Shown: piece by piece, positions 17,635 to 25,496 of the stretch
How the letters are laid out: every line of letters begins with the position of its first letter
Position numbering within the stretch: position 1 is the first letter of the stretch
Assembly (NCBI GenBank): GCA_001717545.1
Contig: CP017039.1
Location: forward strand, 496,001-560,000
Origin: Anaerolineaceae bacterium oral taxon 439
GTDB taxonomy: Bacteria; Chloroflexota; Anaerolineae; Anaerolineales; Anaerolineaceae
DNA length: 64,000 nt
Direction: 5' to 3'
Made by a program: the position numbers and the translations under genes
Notes under the pieces: generated by a model
The model's input: only the letters and a program-made list of their open reading frames with translations
Told to the model about the DNA's origin: nothing
The model's database searches: none

Positions 17635-18688
17635 AAAGCTGCGCGATGGGATTCTCTTCCGGCTTCTGGCGGTTGGCGCCGGTTTAGCGTTGAGCGGATT
17701 GCTGTTGGTTTTTATCGATCGGAACCCGATCGAAGTCTATCGGATTCTTTTCGCGTCCCTTTTCCGCGATAAATATACGTTTTTCGATATCTTCGTAAAA
17801 GCGACCCCGCTGATTTTTACGGGTCTGGCGTTTACGTTTACGTATAAGGCGAGTTTATTTAATATCGGCGCGCAGGGGCAGTTTTATATCGGCGCCGTCG
17901 TCGCGGTATCGGTTTCGTTATCGCTCGCGGAGCGGCTTCCGGGCGCGGCCGTCCTGATGATCGCGTTTTCAGCGATTTTAGCGGCGGGCGGCGCCTGGGG
18001 CGCGCTGATCGGGTTTTTCAAGGCGCGGTACCAGGCGAACGAGTTCTTAACGAGTATGATGTCGACGTATGTCGCGCTGAACTTCATGAATTACCTGCTG
18101 CGGACGGTCCTGAAAGAGACGAAAGGCGAATATCCGCAGACGAACCCGCTCGCGAAAAGCGTCTGGCTTCCGAAGCTGGTTCAGGGAACGCGGCTGCACT
18201 GGGGTTTCGTTATCGCGGTCCTGACGGCGGTCCTGGTCTGGGTCGTTCTTTACCGGACGCCGTTTGGTTTCCGGATCCGCGCCGTCGGCTTGAATCAGCG
18301 CGCGGCGGAGATGTCCGGGATCGACGCGAAAAAGCTGTGCGTCCTGACCTTTTTTATCAGCGGCGCGCTGGCGGCGGCGGCCGGACTGACCGAAGTCAAC
18401 GGTATGCAGCACATGCTCGTTCAGGGGTTTAATCCGACGATCGGATCGGAAGGGCTGGGAATCGCGATCCTGGCGAACGCGAATCCGATCGCGATTATAT
18501 TTACCGCGCTTCTCTTCGGTGCGCTGCGCGTTGGCGGGCTGGTCGCCGCGCAGGTCGCCGGGATTCCGCCGAGCTTTATCGAACTGATGCAGGGGTTTGT
18601 CATGATCTTCGTGATCTTATCGAATTATCAATGTGCGGCGATGGATCGCGCCCGCGAGATCCGGAAGCTGCGAAAGGCGGCGGCATGA
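17627..18688 (+). CDS. ABC transporter permease, BMP/nucleoside type (first)
   Basis: A 353-residue integral membrane protein of the BPD_transp_2 family (branched-chain amino acid, ribose and nucleoside importers), with about nine hydrophobic segments. Diagnostic parts: YKASLFNIGAQGQFYIGA, ANEFLTSMMSTYVALNF and GFRIRAVGLNQRAAEMSGID. The frame is open from 17609, but ATG 17627 has AAGGAGG at 17615-17621 and overlaps the ATPase stop by 8 bp. It forms a heterodimeric channel with the next gene product. Its stop overlaps the next ATG (ATGA). Confidence 0.92.
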   Translation: MDEKLRDGILFRLLAVGAGLALSGLLLVFIDRNPIEVYRILFASLFRDKYTFFDIFVKATPLIFTGLAFTFTYKASLFNIGAQGQFYIGAVVAVSVSLSLAERLPGAAVLMIAFSAILAAGGAWGALIGFFKARYQANEFLTSMMSTYVALNFMNYLLRTVLKETKGEYPQTNPLAKSVWLPKLVQGTRLHWGFVIAVLTAVLVWVVLYRTPFGFRIRAVGLNQRAAEMSGIDAKKLCVLTFFISGALAAAAGLTEVNGMQHMLVQGFNPTIGSEGLGIAILANANPIAIIFTALLFGALRVGGLVAAQVAGIPPSFIELMQGFVMIFVILSNYQCAAMDRAREIRKLRKAAA

Positions 18689-19602
18689 TTCTCGGATTGC
18701 TTTCACGCGCGGTGCTGATGAGTACGCCGCTCCTCTACGGTGCGATTTCCGAAGTTTACGCGGAACGGTCGGGGATGATGGTCACCGCGATCGAGGGGAT
18801 TTTCCTGATCGGGGCCTGGGCGGGCTTTACCGGCGCGTACCTGACCGGGAGCCTGGCGATCGGGTTGATCTGGGCGGTTCTCGGCGGACTGCTGCTGGCG
18901 GCTGTGTACGGCTGGATTACCGTCTTCCTGAAGCAGCATCAGGTCGTGACCGGAACGGCGCTGAATATTCTCGCCGTTGGGATCTGCGCCTTTTTCCAGC
19001 GGGTCATCTTCGGCGTCCCGACGACGCCGCTGACGGTTCGACCGCTGCCGAGCCTGCCGGTCCCGCTGCTGTCGAAGATCCCCTGGATTGGTCCGATCCT
19101 GTTTGATCAGAATATCCTGACCTACGGGATTTATATCCTGCTCCCGATCAGTGCGTTTATCCTTTATCGGACCTCCTGGGGGCTGACGATCCGGTCGACG
19201 GGCGAAAATCCGGAAGCGGTCGACGTCGCGGGGATCAGCGTCAACCGCGTCCGTTTCCTGATGGTGCTGCTGTCGGGCGTCATGGGCGGGATCGCCGGAT
19301 CGTTTTATTCGATCGGATATCTGGGCATGTTCGCGGATAATATTATCGGCGGCCGCGGCTGGATCGCGTTTGCGATCTGCTTCCTCGGGAACTGGAACCC
19401 GAAGGGGGCGCTGGTCGGGACGGTCGTTTTCGGTCTGGCGGAGGCGCTCGCGATTTACATGCAGTCGCTGGGCGGGCAGAGCTTCTTCCCGAACGAGCTG
19501 TTTATCGCGCTGCCGTACCTGCTGACGATCGCGCTGACGATTACGCGGCGTTCGTTTAACGTCCCGGCGAAGCTGGGCGAACCGTATATCAAGGAGAACT
19601 GA
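18685..19602 (+). CDS. ABC transporter permease, BMP/nucleoside type (second)
   Basis: A 305-residue membrane protein of the same BPD_transp_2 family. AISEVYAERSGMMVTAIEGIFLIGAW at the start and LTIRSTGENPEAVDVAGISVNRVR in the centre are the equivalents of the motifs in its partner. The ATG overlaps the previous stop by 4 bp (ATGA at 18685-18688), so the two are translated together. It is the last gene of a complete importer set ending in an intrinsic terminator. Confidence 0.92.
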   Translation: MILGLLSRAVLMSTPLLYGAISEVYAERSGMMVTAIEGIFLIGAWAGFTGAYLTGSLAIGLIWAVLGGLLLAAVYGWITVFLKQHQVVTGTALNILAVGICAFFQRVIFGVPTTPLTVRPLPSLPVPLLSKIPWIGPILFDQNILTYGIYILLPISAFILYRTSWGLTIRSTGENPEAVDVAGISVNRVRFLMVLLSGVMGGIAGSFYSIGYLGMFADNIIGGRGWIAFAICFLGNWNPKGALVGTVVFGLAEALAIYMQSLGGQSFFPNELFIALPYLLTIALTITRRSFNVPAKLGEPYIKEN

Positions 19603-19633
19603 GCGGACGGGTCTGCGACGCGTTCGGATATGG

Positions 19634-19665
19634 ACAGGGGATCTTCGGGTTCCCTGTTTTATTTT
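19634..19665 (+). terminator. Intrinsic terminator with UUCG loop
   Basis: ACAGGGGATC (19634-19643) pairs with GGTTCCCTGT (19648-19657), including two G-T pairs, around a TTCG tetraloop closed by C-G. TTTATTTT follows. It ends the nucleoside transporter operon. Confidence 0.9.
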
Positions 19666-19697
19666 CCGGGGCCGCGTTTTTATCTGTTGTTAACGTT

Positions 19698-19724
19698 AGA
19701 GTTGGCTAATCAATGATAAACTCT
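19698..19724. repeat. 6-bp inverted repeat upstream of the DUF438 gene
   Basis: AGAGTT at 19698-19703 and AACTCT at 19719-19724 form an inverted repeat with a 15-base gap, two helical turns apart, 29 bp before the DUF438 start. No convincing promoter boxes can be placed. A regulator site is possible but unproven. Confidence 0.3.
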
Positions 19725-19752
19725 ACTCACCAATCCATCTGGAGGAACCAAC

Positions 19753-21315
19753 ATGGACGACATGCAAAAATATATTCAGGACGCGGACATGAATAAGATC
19801 GCGTTAATTGTTGAGATTCATAAAGCGTACGAGGCCGGCGCAATTACGCAGGAAGCTGCGCGGCGGCGCATGCGCGAAGAGGTGAAGCGTGTAACGCCTT
19901 CGGATATCGCGCTCGCGGAACAGCAGATGAAAGAATGCCATGAGAATTTTCAGGAAAAGGAAAAGATTCAGGAAATGCTCGTGTTATTCGAGGAAGTTCT
20001 CGTCGAGGAGAAACCAGCCCTCGACCGGGATCATCCGATCGCCTGTTATCTGCGCGAGAACGACGCGATGCGGAAGATATTGCTGGAAATTGAAGATCTC
20101 GTTCAGTATCCGGTGATCCGGAATCAGTGGCATGAGCTGTACGACCGTCTGACTCAGTTTCGGATTCATCTCTCCCGAAAGCAGAACCAACTGTATTCGC
20201 TGCTGGAGAAGAAAGGTTTCGACCGGCCGACGACGATCATGTGGACGCTTGACGATTATATTCGCGACGAAATCCGGGACCTGTGGAAGCTTCTCGAAGA
20301 TGGAGACGAGGAAGCTTTTATCCGGATGCAGCCGACGCTGGTCGAAGACATCCGCGACCTGATTTCGAAGGAAGAATCGGTCCTGTATCCGACGTCGTTA
20401 AAAATGATCAGCAATGCAGAATTTGAGGAAATGAAATCCGGCGACCGCGAGATCGGGTTCGCCTGGATTGAGACGTCAGCCCTGCCGGAGCAGAACGTCC
20501 CGGAGACCGCCTCTGCGAACGAAAGTGAATTCGTCCGGGATTTATCGAAGCTGCTTGGGAAATACGGGCTGGGAAAAGATCAGGATGAGGTCCTCGACGT
20601 TCGGACCGGGAAGCTGACGCTTGATCAAATTAACCTGATTTTCCGCCACCTGCCGGTCGATATTTCTTACGTCGACGAGAACGAAATCGTCAAATTCTAC
20701 TCCGATACGGAGCACCGGGTCTTTCCGCGCAGCAAGAATGTCATCGGCCGCGACGTCAAAAACTGTCATCCGAAGGCCAGCGTTCATGTCGTCAAGGAGA
20801 TTATTGACCGCTTCCGGAGCGGCGAGAAGGACACGGCGGAGTTCTGGATCAATAAGGAAAACTTTTTTGTCTATATTAAATATGTCGCCGTCCGGGATGA
20901 CGCGGGGAATTTCCGAGGCGTACTGGAGATGATGCAGGATGCGCTTCATATCCGCAGTCTCGAAGGCTCGCGGACGCTGCTGACCTGGAACGAGGACGCG
21001 GGAGGAGCGGAAAAGAAGGAGAAAGCGGAGGATGCCACCGCGGCGGCTCCTTCCGTGGAACCGCCGCAGACGACCGTGGGAAGCGGCGCGATTGAAATCA
21101 GCGCGGAAACGAAGCTGTCGGATCTGCTGGCTCGTTATCCATGGATGAAGGAAGAGCTAGTCAGGCTGCGCCCGAATTTTAAGATGCTGAATACGCCGTT
21201 GGCGCGGATCATGATCCCGAAAGCGACGGTCGCGATGATGAGCGAGCGGGGCGAAATTGCGCTGGATGAGCTGATTCAGGCGATGAAAAAAATGATTGCC
21301 GCGCGCGCGGGATAG
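19753..21315 (+). CDS. DUF438 / hemerythrin-like / PAS / DUF1858 protein
   Basis: A 520-residue soluble protein. Domains in order: DUF438 (residues about 10-80), a hemerythrin-like helical bundle (about 90-220, with His in DRDHPIACYL and HLSRKQNQLYSLLEKK and a late EESVLYPTSL), a PAS domain (about 285-400, HLPVDISYVDENEIVKFYSDTEHRVFPRS, then VIGRDVKNCHP), and a C-terminal DUF1858-type segment (about 455-515, LLARYPWMKEEL). The arrangement is known in anaerobes and is thought to sense redox, oxygen or NO, but no output domain is present. GGAGGAACC lies 5 bases before the ATG. It stands alone between two transport genes. Confidence 0.85.
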   Translation: MDDMQKYIQDADMNKIALIVEIHKAYEAGAITQEAARRRMREEVKRVTPSDIALAEQQMKECHENFQEKEKIQEMLVLFEEVLVEEKPALDRDHPIACYLRENDAMRKILLEIEDLVQYPVIRNQWHELYDRLTQFRIHLSRKQNQLYSLLEKKGFDRPTTIMWTLDDYIRDEIRDLWKLLEDGDEEAFIRMQPTLVEDIRDLISKEESVLYPTSLKMISNAEFEEMKSGDREIGFAWIETSALPEQNVPETASANESEFVRDLSKLLGKYGLGKDQDEVLDVRTGKLTLDQINLIFRHLPVDISYVDENEIVKFYSDTEHRVFPRSKNVIGRDVKNCHPKASVHVVKEIIDRFRSGEKDTAEFWINKENFFVYIKYVAVRDDAGNFRGVLEMMQDALHIRSLEGSRTLLTWNEDAGGAEKKEKAEDATAAAPSVEPPQTTVGSGAIEISAETKLSDLLARYPWMKEELVRLRPNFKMLNTPLARIMIPKATVAMMSERGEIALDELIQAMKKMIAARAG

Positions 21316-21406
21316 GGAATCGCCGCGGCGGAGGCGAACCGCGCTCGTCAGGATTCAACGGATTGCGCTGATAGATTTCGGGAGGAAGCCGGCGCGATCC
21401 GTTTTG

Positions 21407-21425
21407 ATATTTAAACAATATTTAA
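21407..21425 (+). repeat. Tandem ATATTTAA direct repeat, 11-bp period
   Basis: ATATTTAA occurs at 21407-21414 and again at 21418-21425, one helical turn apart, in the 302-bp gap before the MFS gene. The period suits a response regulator of OmpR/PhoB type binding head to tail. Apart from this and the interrupted ORF that follows, I see nothing else in 21316-21617. Confidence 0.3.
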
Positions 21426-21463
21426 TCTTGACGGGGGAAAAGAGATGGATAAAAATAGAACTA

Positions 21464-21607
21464 ATGTTTTCTGAACAGGATTGACAGCGTAAATCCTGGC
21501 GTTCCGCAATCGACAAGCTGTTCTGGGCGCTCGCAGAGTTCCCTGCGCTTCAGACGATGAAAATTGACGAGTATCTCCCCTTTATAGCGGCGATGAATCG
21601 TAGATAA
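21464..21607 (+). pseudogene. Possible small ORF interrupted by a TGA
   Basis: ATG at 21464 reads MFSEQD, meets TGA at 21482-21484, then stays open in the same frame to TAA 21605-21607. The second part reads QRKSWRSAIDKLFWAL and goes on to IDEYLPFIAAMNRR, with a composition like a real protein. If the TGA is a mutation, this was a 47-residue gene just upstream of the MFS gene. I do not recognise it, and it may be chance. Confidence 0.25.
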
Positions 21608-21617
21608 GGAGTTTTGT

Positions 21618-22823
21618 GTGAGAAGAAAAGCCGTTCTGACGCCTGAGCTTCTTCCGCTGGTTATCGGGCAGTTTATTTCCTCCTGGGGAGAATGGATATT
21701 TGATTTTTTTATTTTAATTTATATCTATGATAAGACGACCTCGCCCATGATGGTCGCCCTGCTGACGATTGTTCAGGTTGCGCCGAACGTCGCGCTGAGC
21801 CCTGCGGCGGGTATTTATGTTGACTGGCATGAGCGTACGCGGATTCTGTTCCTGACGGACCTGATCCGGGGCGCGGCGATTCTCGGGATCCTGTTTTTTG
21901 ACAACATTGCCGTCATCTTCTGGTTAATTCTGCTGAAAAGTACGGTTTCCGTTTTTTTCGACCCCGCGCGGATTTCCTATATCACGGAGGCTTCCGACGA
22001 GGCGTCGCTGCTGACGACGAATTCAGCGTTTTCGTTTATTTATACGTCGACGATGGCGCTGGGGCCGCTGACCGCCGGGTTCCTGTATGGCCGCTTCAGG
22101 ATGGAATGGCTGGTGCTGTTCGTGGCGTTAACCTATTTTATTTCGGCGGCGACGTCGCTGAAGCTTCCGAAAGCGGTGAAAGAGAATCAAAACGAATTCC
22201 CGGACGCGCGGCCGTCTTTTATTTCCGAGCTGAAAAATGGACTGAGTTATCTGGGTCGGGATCGACGGATTCAGCGCGTCTTCCTGGTCTCGGCAGGGCT
22301 GATTTTTGCGATTGGCGTTTTTAATATTGTTGAGATGACTTATTGTCAGTCGGTCCTGAATTTAACCGACGAGCAGATTGGTTTTCTGTATAGCTGCGAT
22401 GGGGTCGGGCTGGCGCTCGGCGCCTGGCTGATCGGGATGAATCGGATCCGGCTGAAAAATACGCTGCTGTTCGGCGGAATTCTTCTGGCGATTAATTTTT
22501 TTGCTTTAGCCGTATTCCGGAATTATATCGTTGTCATTATCGGGAATCTTACAGGCGGAATCGGGAACACGTTCATTCTGACCGGTTCGCAAACGCTCGT
22601 CCAGTTATTCTCGCCGAAGGAGGATATCGGGAAGATCATCAGTCTCCGATATACGGTTCATGGGCTGTTTTCTTTGATCGCTTCTTTCCTTGGCGGGATC
22701 GCTCTTTCCAGGGTTGGAAGCGTTCCGTTATTGATTTTTCTGGGGATTCTGGCGGCGGGGATCAGCCTGTTGTCGGTCGGAATGGATGGAACCGGTCATG
22801 ATGCCGTCGCAGCGGATTTCTGA
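21618..22823 (+). CDS. MFS transporter, macrolide-efflux-like
   Basis: A 401-residue protein with about 12 transmembrane segments, the major facilitator size. The N-terminus (FISSWGEWIFDFFILIYIYD) and the loop AAGIYVDWHERTRILFLTDLIRGAAI, which includes the motif-A equivalent GxxxDxxxRxR, place it in the MFS_3 group of drug and metabolite exporters. The substrate is unknown. The start is GTG at 21618 with AAGGAG upstream. Its 3' end overlaps the next gene by 38 bp, which suggests coupling. Confidence 0.85.
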   Translation: MRRKAVLTPELLPLVIGQFISSWGEWIFDFFILIYIYDKTTSPMMVALLTIVQVAPNVALSPAAGIYVDWHERTRILFLTDLIRGAAILGILFFDNIAVIFWLILLKSTVSVFFDPARISYITEASDEASLLTTNSAFSFIYTSTMALGPLTAGFLYGRFRMEWLVLFVALTYFISAATSLKLPKAVKENQNEFPDARPSFISELKNGLSYLGRDRRIQRVFLVSAGLIFAIGVFNIVEMTYCQSVLNLTDEQIGFLYSCDGVGLALGAWLIGMNRIRLKNTLLFGGILLAINFFALAVFRNYIVVIIGNLTGGIGNTFILTGSQTLVQLFSPKEDIGKIISLRYTVHGLFSLIASFLGGIALSRVGSVPLLIFLGILAAGISLLSVGMDGTGHDAVAADF

Positions 22824-24015
22824 AAGCGGGTTTTTTTTCTCGCGGCATGGGACAACGTTTCTTTATCCTTTGCAGGTTCGCCTGATTGAAACGCTTCATC
22901 AGGCGAACCTGTCCGGTACGGTTTCGGTTCCATCTGATTTTCTTGTCGAAAAGCTTCTGGAAAGAGGATATTCGAAAAAGGCGATCGATTCAGAAATCGG
23001 CCGGTGTTTTTATTTCGGTACGTTAACTCGAATGGGCGTTGAGCGTGATGACGAAGTGCGGATAACCCCGTTTTTTAATCTGCTGTATCCGTCGTACATG
23101 AAGGAAATCAGCCGGCAGGAAAACGAGGTCTTGATCCGAGTCTATCGCAGGGGCGCCGACCGGTTTTCTTTGGTCGTCCGGGATACGTCATTCCTGAACG
23201 CTGCGTTAAGACGATGGCTGGACGAGCAAGGCTTTAAGAAGGTCCCGATCTATGAGCTTAGAAAAAGCGGCGTAACGGTCCGTGAAACGGGCCGGATTTT
23301 CCATGAATTATTTGATTTAATTTCTGAATACGGACACGGAAGCAGCGATTATCGGCATATAAGCGAATCGGAAGCGCTTATTTTACTGATTGAAAAGTAT
23401 GGGAAATATTACGGCAGTATTAAAGATAAATATGTCCATTACGCTCTTCCGCACGAGTACTCATGGCGGGATTCTTGGATTCTTCGAAGCGTCCTGGCGC
23501 AGATCCGGAAAGTCGCTCGCGGTCCTTTGGAATGGCGCGGAAGTCCTTTTTCGCAGGCAGAAATTTATCGGTCCCTGACGCGGGACGGCGACGAGGCGCC
23601 TCGTCGGGTTCGCCGCGAAGATTTTGAACAGTGCTATTTATACCTGCAGCGGAAGCTGTTCATCCGCTCCCTTGGCGTGATGAACGGGATTGAGAAATTC
23701 ACGATGGTCGGACAGGCCGAAATCTGGATCGAAGAATTTTTCCGTACGATAAACGAGAACTATTCGATGCTGGACGCGTCGATTCTATATAGCGGTCAGA
23801 ATGAATATTCGATCCGGGTCGCCAATAATTCGTTTCTCCCGAACCGGATTCGTTCCAGATTTGAAGATCTGCGCGCTGAAATGACGGAATATTGGATTCG
23901 TGCGGAAAATATCCGCGGCGATGATCTCGTCGATCTGCTGACGGACTGTTCTTTGGATTTGACGGTTTGGAGAAAAAGAAATGCGCCGATCCGGATTTTT
24001 TCCGGGCGGGGTTGA
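22786..24015 (+). CDS. Unrecognised 409-residue protein
   Basis: I do not recognise this protein. It has no signal peptide or transmembrane segment and is rich in charged helices. The first 90 residues (LQVRLIETLHQANLSG, FLVEKLLERGYSKKAIDSEIGRCFYFGTL) look like a winged-helix unit, and a second such unit may lie near residues 260-315 (SQAEIYRSLTRDG to FEQCYLYLQRKLF). ATGs at 22786, 22798 and 22801 are all possible; all overlap the MFS stop. Base composition is clearly more AT-rich than the neighbours, as is the toxin-antitoxin pair downstream, which suggests acquired DNA. A DNA-binding or regulatory role is only a guess. Confidence 0.6.
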   Translation: MEPVMMPSQRISESGFFFSRHGTTFLYPLQVRLIETLHQANLSGTVSVPSDFLVEKLLERGYSKKAIDSEIGRCFYFGTLTRMGVERDDEVRITPFFNLLYPSYMKEISRQENEVLIRVYRRGADRFSLVVRDTSFLNAALRRWLDEQGFKKVPIYELRKSGVTVRETGRIFHELFDLISEYGHGSSDYRHISESEALILLIEKYGKYYGSIKDKYVHYALPHEYSWRDSWILRSVLAQIRKVARGPLEWRGSPFSQAEIYRSLTRDGDEAPRRVRREDFEQCYLYLQRKLFIRSLGVMNGIEKFTMVGQAEIWIEEFFRTINENYSMLDASILYSGQNEYSIRVANNSFLPNRIRSRFEDLRAEMTEYWIRAENIRGDDLVDLLTDCSLDLTVWRKRNAPIRIFSGRG

Positions 24016-24040
24016 TTCTGGAAAGTGACATGAATCAACC

Positions 24041-24073
24041 TTGCCAATGCACATAATTATGCTATAATGGTGC
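24041..24073 (+). promoter_or_regulatory. Promoter and palindromic operator of the toxin-antitoxin pair
   Basis: TTGCCA (24041-24046) and TATAAT (24063-24068) are separated by 16 bases. The spacer contains a perfect palindrome CATAATTATG at 24052-24061, and GCAC (24049-24052) with GTGC (24070-24073) adds an outer inverted repeat. A repressor bound here would block RNA polymerase, as expected for antitoxin autoregulation. An AAGGGAG site precedes the ATG at 24095. Confidence 0.7.
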
Positions 24074-24094
24074 GCAAGAAAGGGAGCGTGAAAT

Positions 24095-24358
24095 ATGCCG
24101 ATGATCAAACCCATTACACATCTTAGAAATACTACGGAAATATCGAACCTTTGTCACGAAAAGAAAGAGCCGCTCTTTATCACGAAGAATGGCTATGGTG
24201 ATCTGGTGGTCATGAGTATAGAAGTTTACGAGGAAATGTTTGAAACGTCGCAGATCGATACCGTGATCCGCGAAGCTGAAGAGGAGTTCGCCGAGAACGG
24301 CGTTCTATTAGATGCGCGGGACGCGCTTTCTTCTCTACGTAGGAAATATTTTGGATAA
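24095..24358 (+). CDS. Phd/YefM family antitoxin
   Basis: An 87-residue protein with the Phd/YefM N-terminal DNA-binding domain: KPITHLRNTTEISNLCHEKKEPLFITKNGYGDLVVMSIEVYEEM. The C-terminal third (acidic, FAENGVLLDARDALSSL) is the toxin-wrapping tail. It should neutralise the toxin encoded next and repress the shared promoter through the palindrome at 24052. The stop overlaps the toxin start by 8 bp. Confidence 0.9.
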   Translation: MPMIKPITHLRNTTEISNLCHEKKEPLFITKNGYGDLVVMSIEVYEEMFETSQIDTVIREAEEEFAENGVLLDARDALSSLRRKYFG

Positions 24359-24653
24359 GTATCTTGTAAAGATCTACGCTCGGGCTTATCGTGATTTGGA
24401 TTCGATTTATGCTTACATTGCGGAAAGCCTTTCAGAGCCTGATATCGTATTGCGCACAATTAATGAATTGGAATCCGCTTTTTATAGGTTGGAAGATTTT
24501 CCGGATCGAGGTTCAATTTGTCGTAAAGCTGCCTATGCAGACCGAGGCTTTCGACAGTTGTTTGTAAAAAATTATTGCATTCTTTATCAAGTGTTGGATG
24601 AGAAGAGAGAAATACATATTTTAGGTGTGTGGAATATGCGGCGCAATTTCTAA
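24351..24653 (+). CDS. RelE/ParE family toxin
   Basis: A 100-residue basic protein with the RelE/ParE fold: YLVKIYARAYRDLDSIYAYIAE, helix TINELESAFYRLEDFPDRG, FRQLFVKNYCILYQVLDEKREIHILGVWNMRR. The family either cleaves ribosome-bound mRNA (RelE) or poisons gyrase (ParE); the C-terminal VWNMRRNF keeps a conserved Arg but does not decide between them. The start is most likely TTG at 24351, overlapping the antitoxin stop, with AGGA just upstream; the ATG at 24312 would add 13 residues not seen in the family. It converges with larE, 6 bp away. Confidence 0.88.
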   Translation: MDKYLVKIYARAYRDLDSIYAYIAESLSEPDIVLRTINELESAFYRLEDFPDRGSICRKAAYADRGFRQLFVKNYCILYQVLDEKREIHILGVWNMRRNF

Positions 24654-24659
24654 AAAAAT

Positions 24660-25496
24660 TCACCGCTTTCCACGCTGCGCTCCAGGCCGCGTCATTAATC
24701 CGCCGTCAAAGCTCCCGCTTCGGTACCCCCTTAAATCGAGGACGCAGCGCTCAAAGTCGAGCGCGCGCAGCCGCGTATTCAGCGCCTCCCTGGCGCTGAG
24801 AACCGTCTCCATGTCCTCCGGCGCGACTTCGATCACGGCGATCCCGGCGATCAGCCGGACGCGGCAGTCCGCAATCCCGAGCTCCCTGACGCTGCGCTCC
24901 GCTTCGGCGATCCGATCGAGATCGGCCCGCCGGATCGGTACGTTATACGGGATCCGCGTCGCGAGGCAGGGCGAGGCGGGCGCGTTCCAGGTCGGCAGTC
25001 CGAGCTCTTTCGAAAGCGCGCGGATTTCCGCCTTGGTCAGTCCGGCTTCCGCGAGCGGCGACCGCGTTCCGGTTTCCTCGACCGCCCGTCTTCCCGGGCG
25101 ATAAACCTTTCCGTCGTCGGCGTTCTGTCCTTCGATAACGACCGCGGCGCCGCGTTCCCGGGCGATCGCCCAGATCCGCTCCATCATGAGCTTTTTACAC
25201 CGGTAACAGCGATCGGGCGGATTCCGCAGGATTTCCGGATCTTCTTCGATTTCAACGCGGATCCATTCATGCCGGAAGCCAAAGCGCGCCGCGAACGCTT
25301 CCGCGGCGGCGCGGAGCTCAGGCGGGTTGAAATCCGAAAGGATCGTCAGCGCGCTGAACCGGTCGCCCAGGACGTCTGCGGCGACGACGGCGAGGAGGGC
25401 GCTGTCAACGCCGGCGGAGAACGCGGCGATCGCGGACGGGAACGAGCTCAGGATTTTCCGGAGGCGCTCGTATTTTTCGCGTAATTCGGGTTTCAT
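24660..25496 (-). CDS. larE: ATP-dependent sacrificial sulfur transferase LarE
   Basis: A 278-residue PP-loop enzyme of nickel-pincer nucleotide synthesis. The P-loop is FSAGVDSALL (residues 26-35); EGQNADDGKVYRPGRRA and SPCLATRIPYN follow. Cys177 in SPCLATRI is the expected sulfur donor, converted to dehydroalanine in the known enzyme. LarE adds sulfur to the pyridinium dicarboxylate made by LarB; LarC then inserts nickel. Cys97 and Cys100 (RCYRCKK) recall cluster-type LarE proteins that carry three cysteines and could instead supply sulfur from an iron-sulfur cluster. It overlaps larB by 4 bp. Confidence 0.9.
   Translation of the reverse strand: MKPELREKYERLRKILSSFPSAIAAFSAGVDSALLAVVAADVLGDRFSALTILSDFNPPELRAAAEAFAARFGFRHEWIRVEIEEDPEILRNPPDRCYRCKKLMMERIWAIARERGAAVVIEGQNADDGKVYRPGRRAVEETGTRSPLAEAGLTKAEIRALSKELGLPTWNAPASPCLATRIPYNVPIRRADLDRIAEAERSVRELGIADCRVRLIAGIAVIEVAPEDMETVLSAREALNTRLRALDFERCVLDLRGYRSGSFDGGLMTRPGAQRGKR

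Noticed and set aside
24312-24350. ATG 24312 as toxin start
   Set aside because: It adds 13 residues not seen in the RelE/ParE family and overlaps the antitoxin deeply; TTG 24351 with AGGA upstream fits better.
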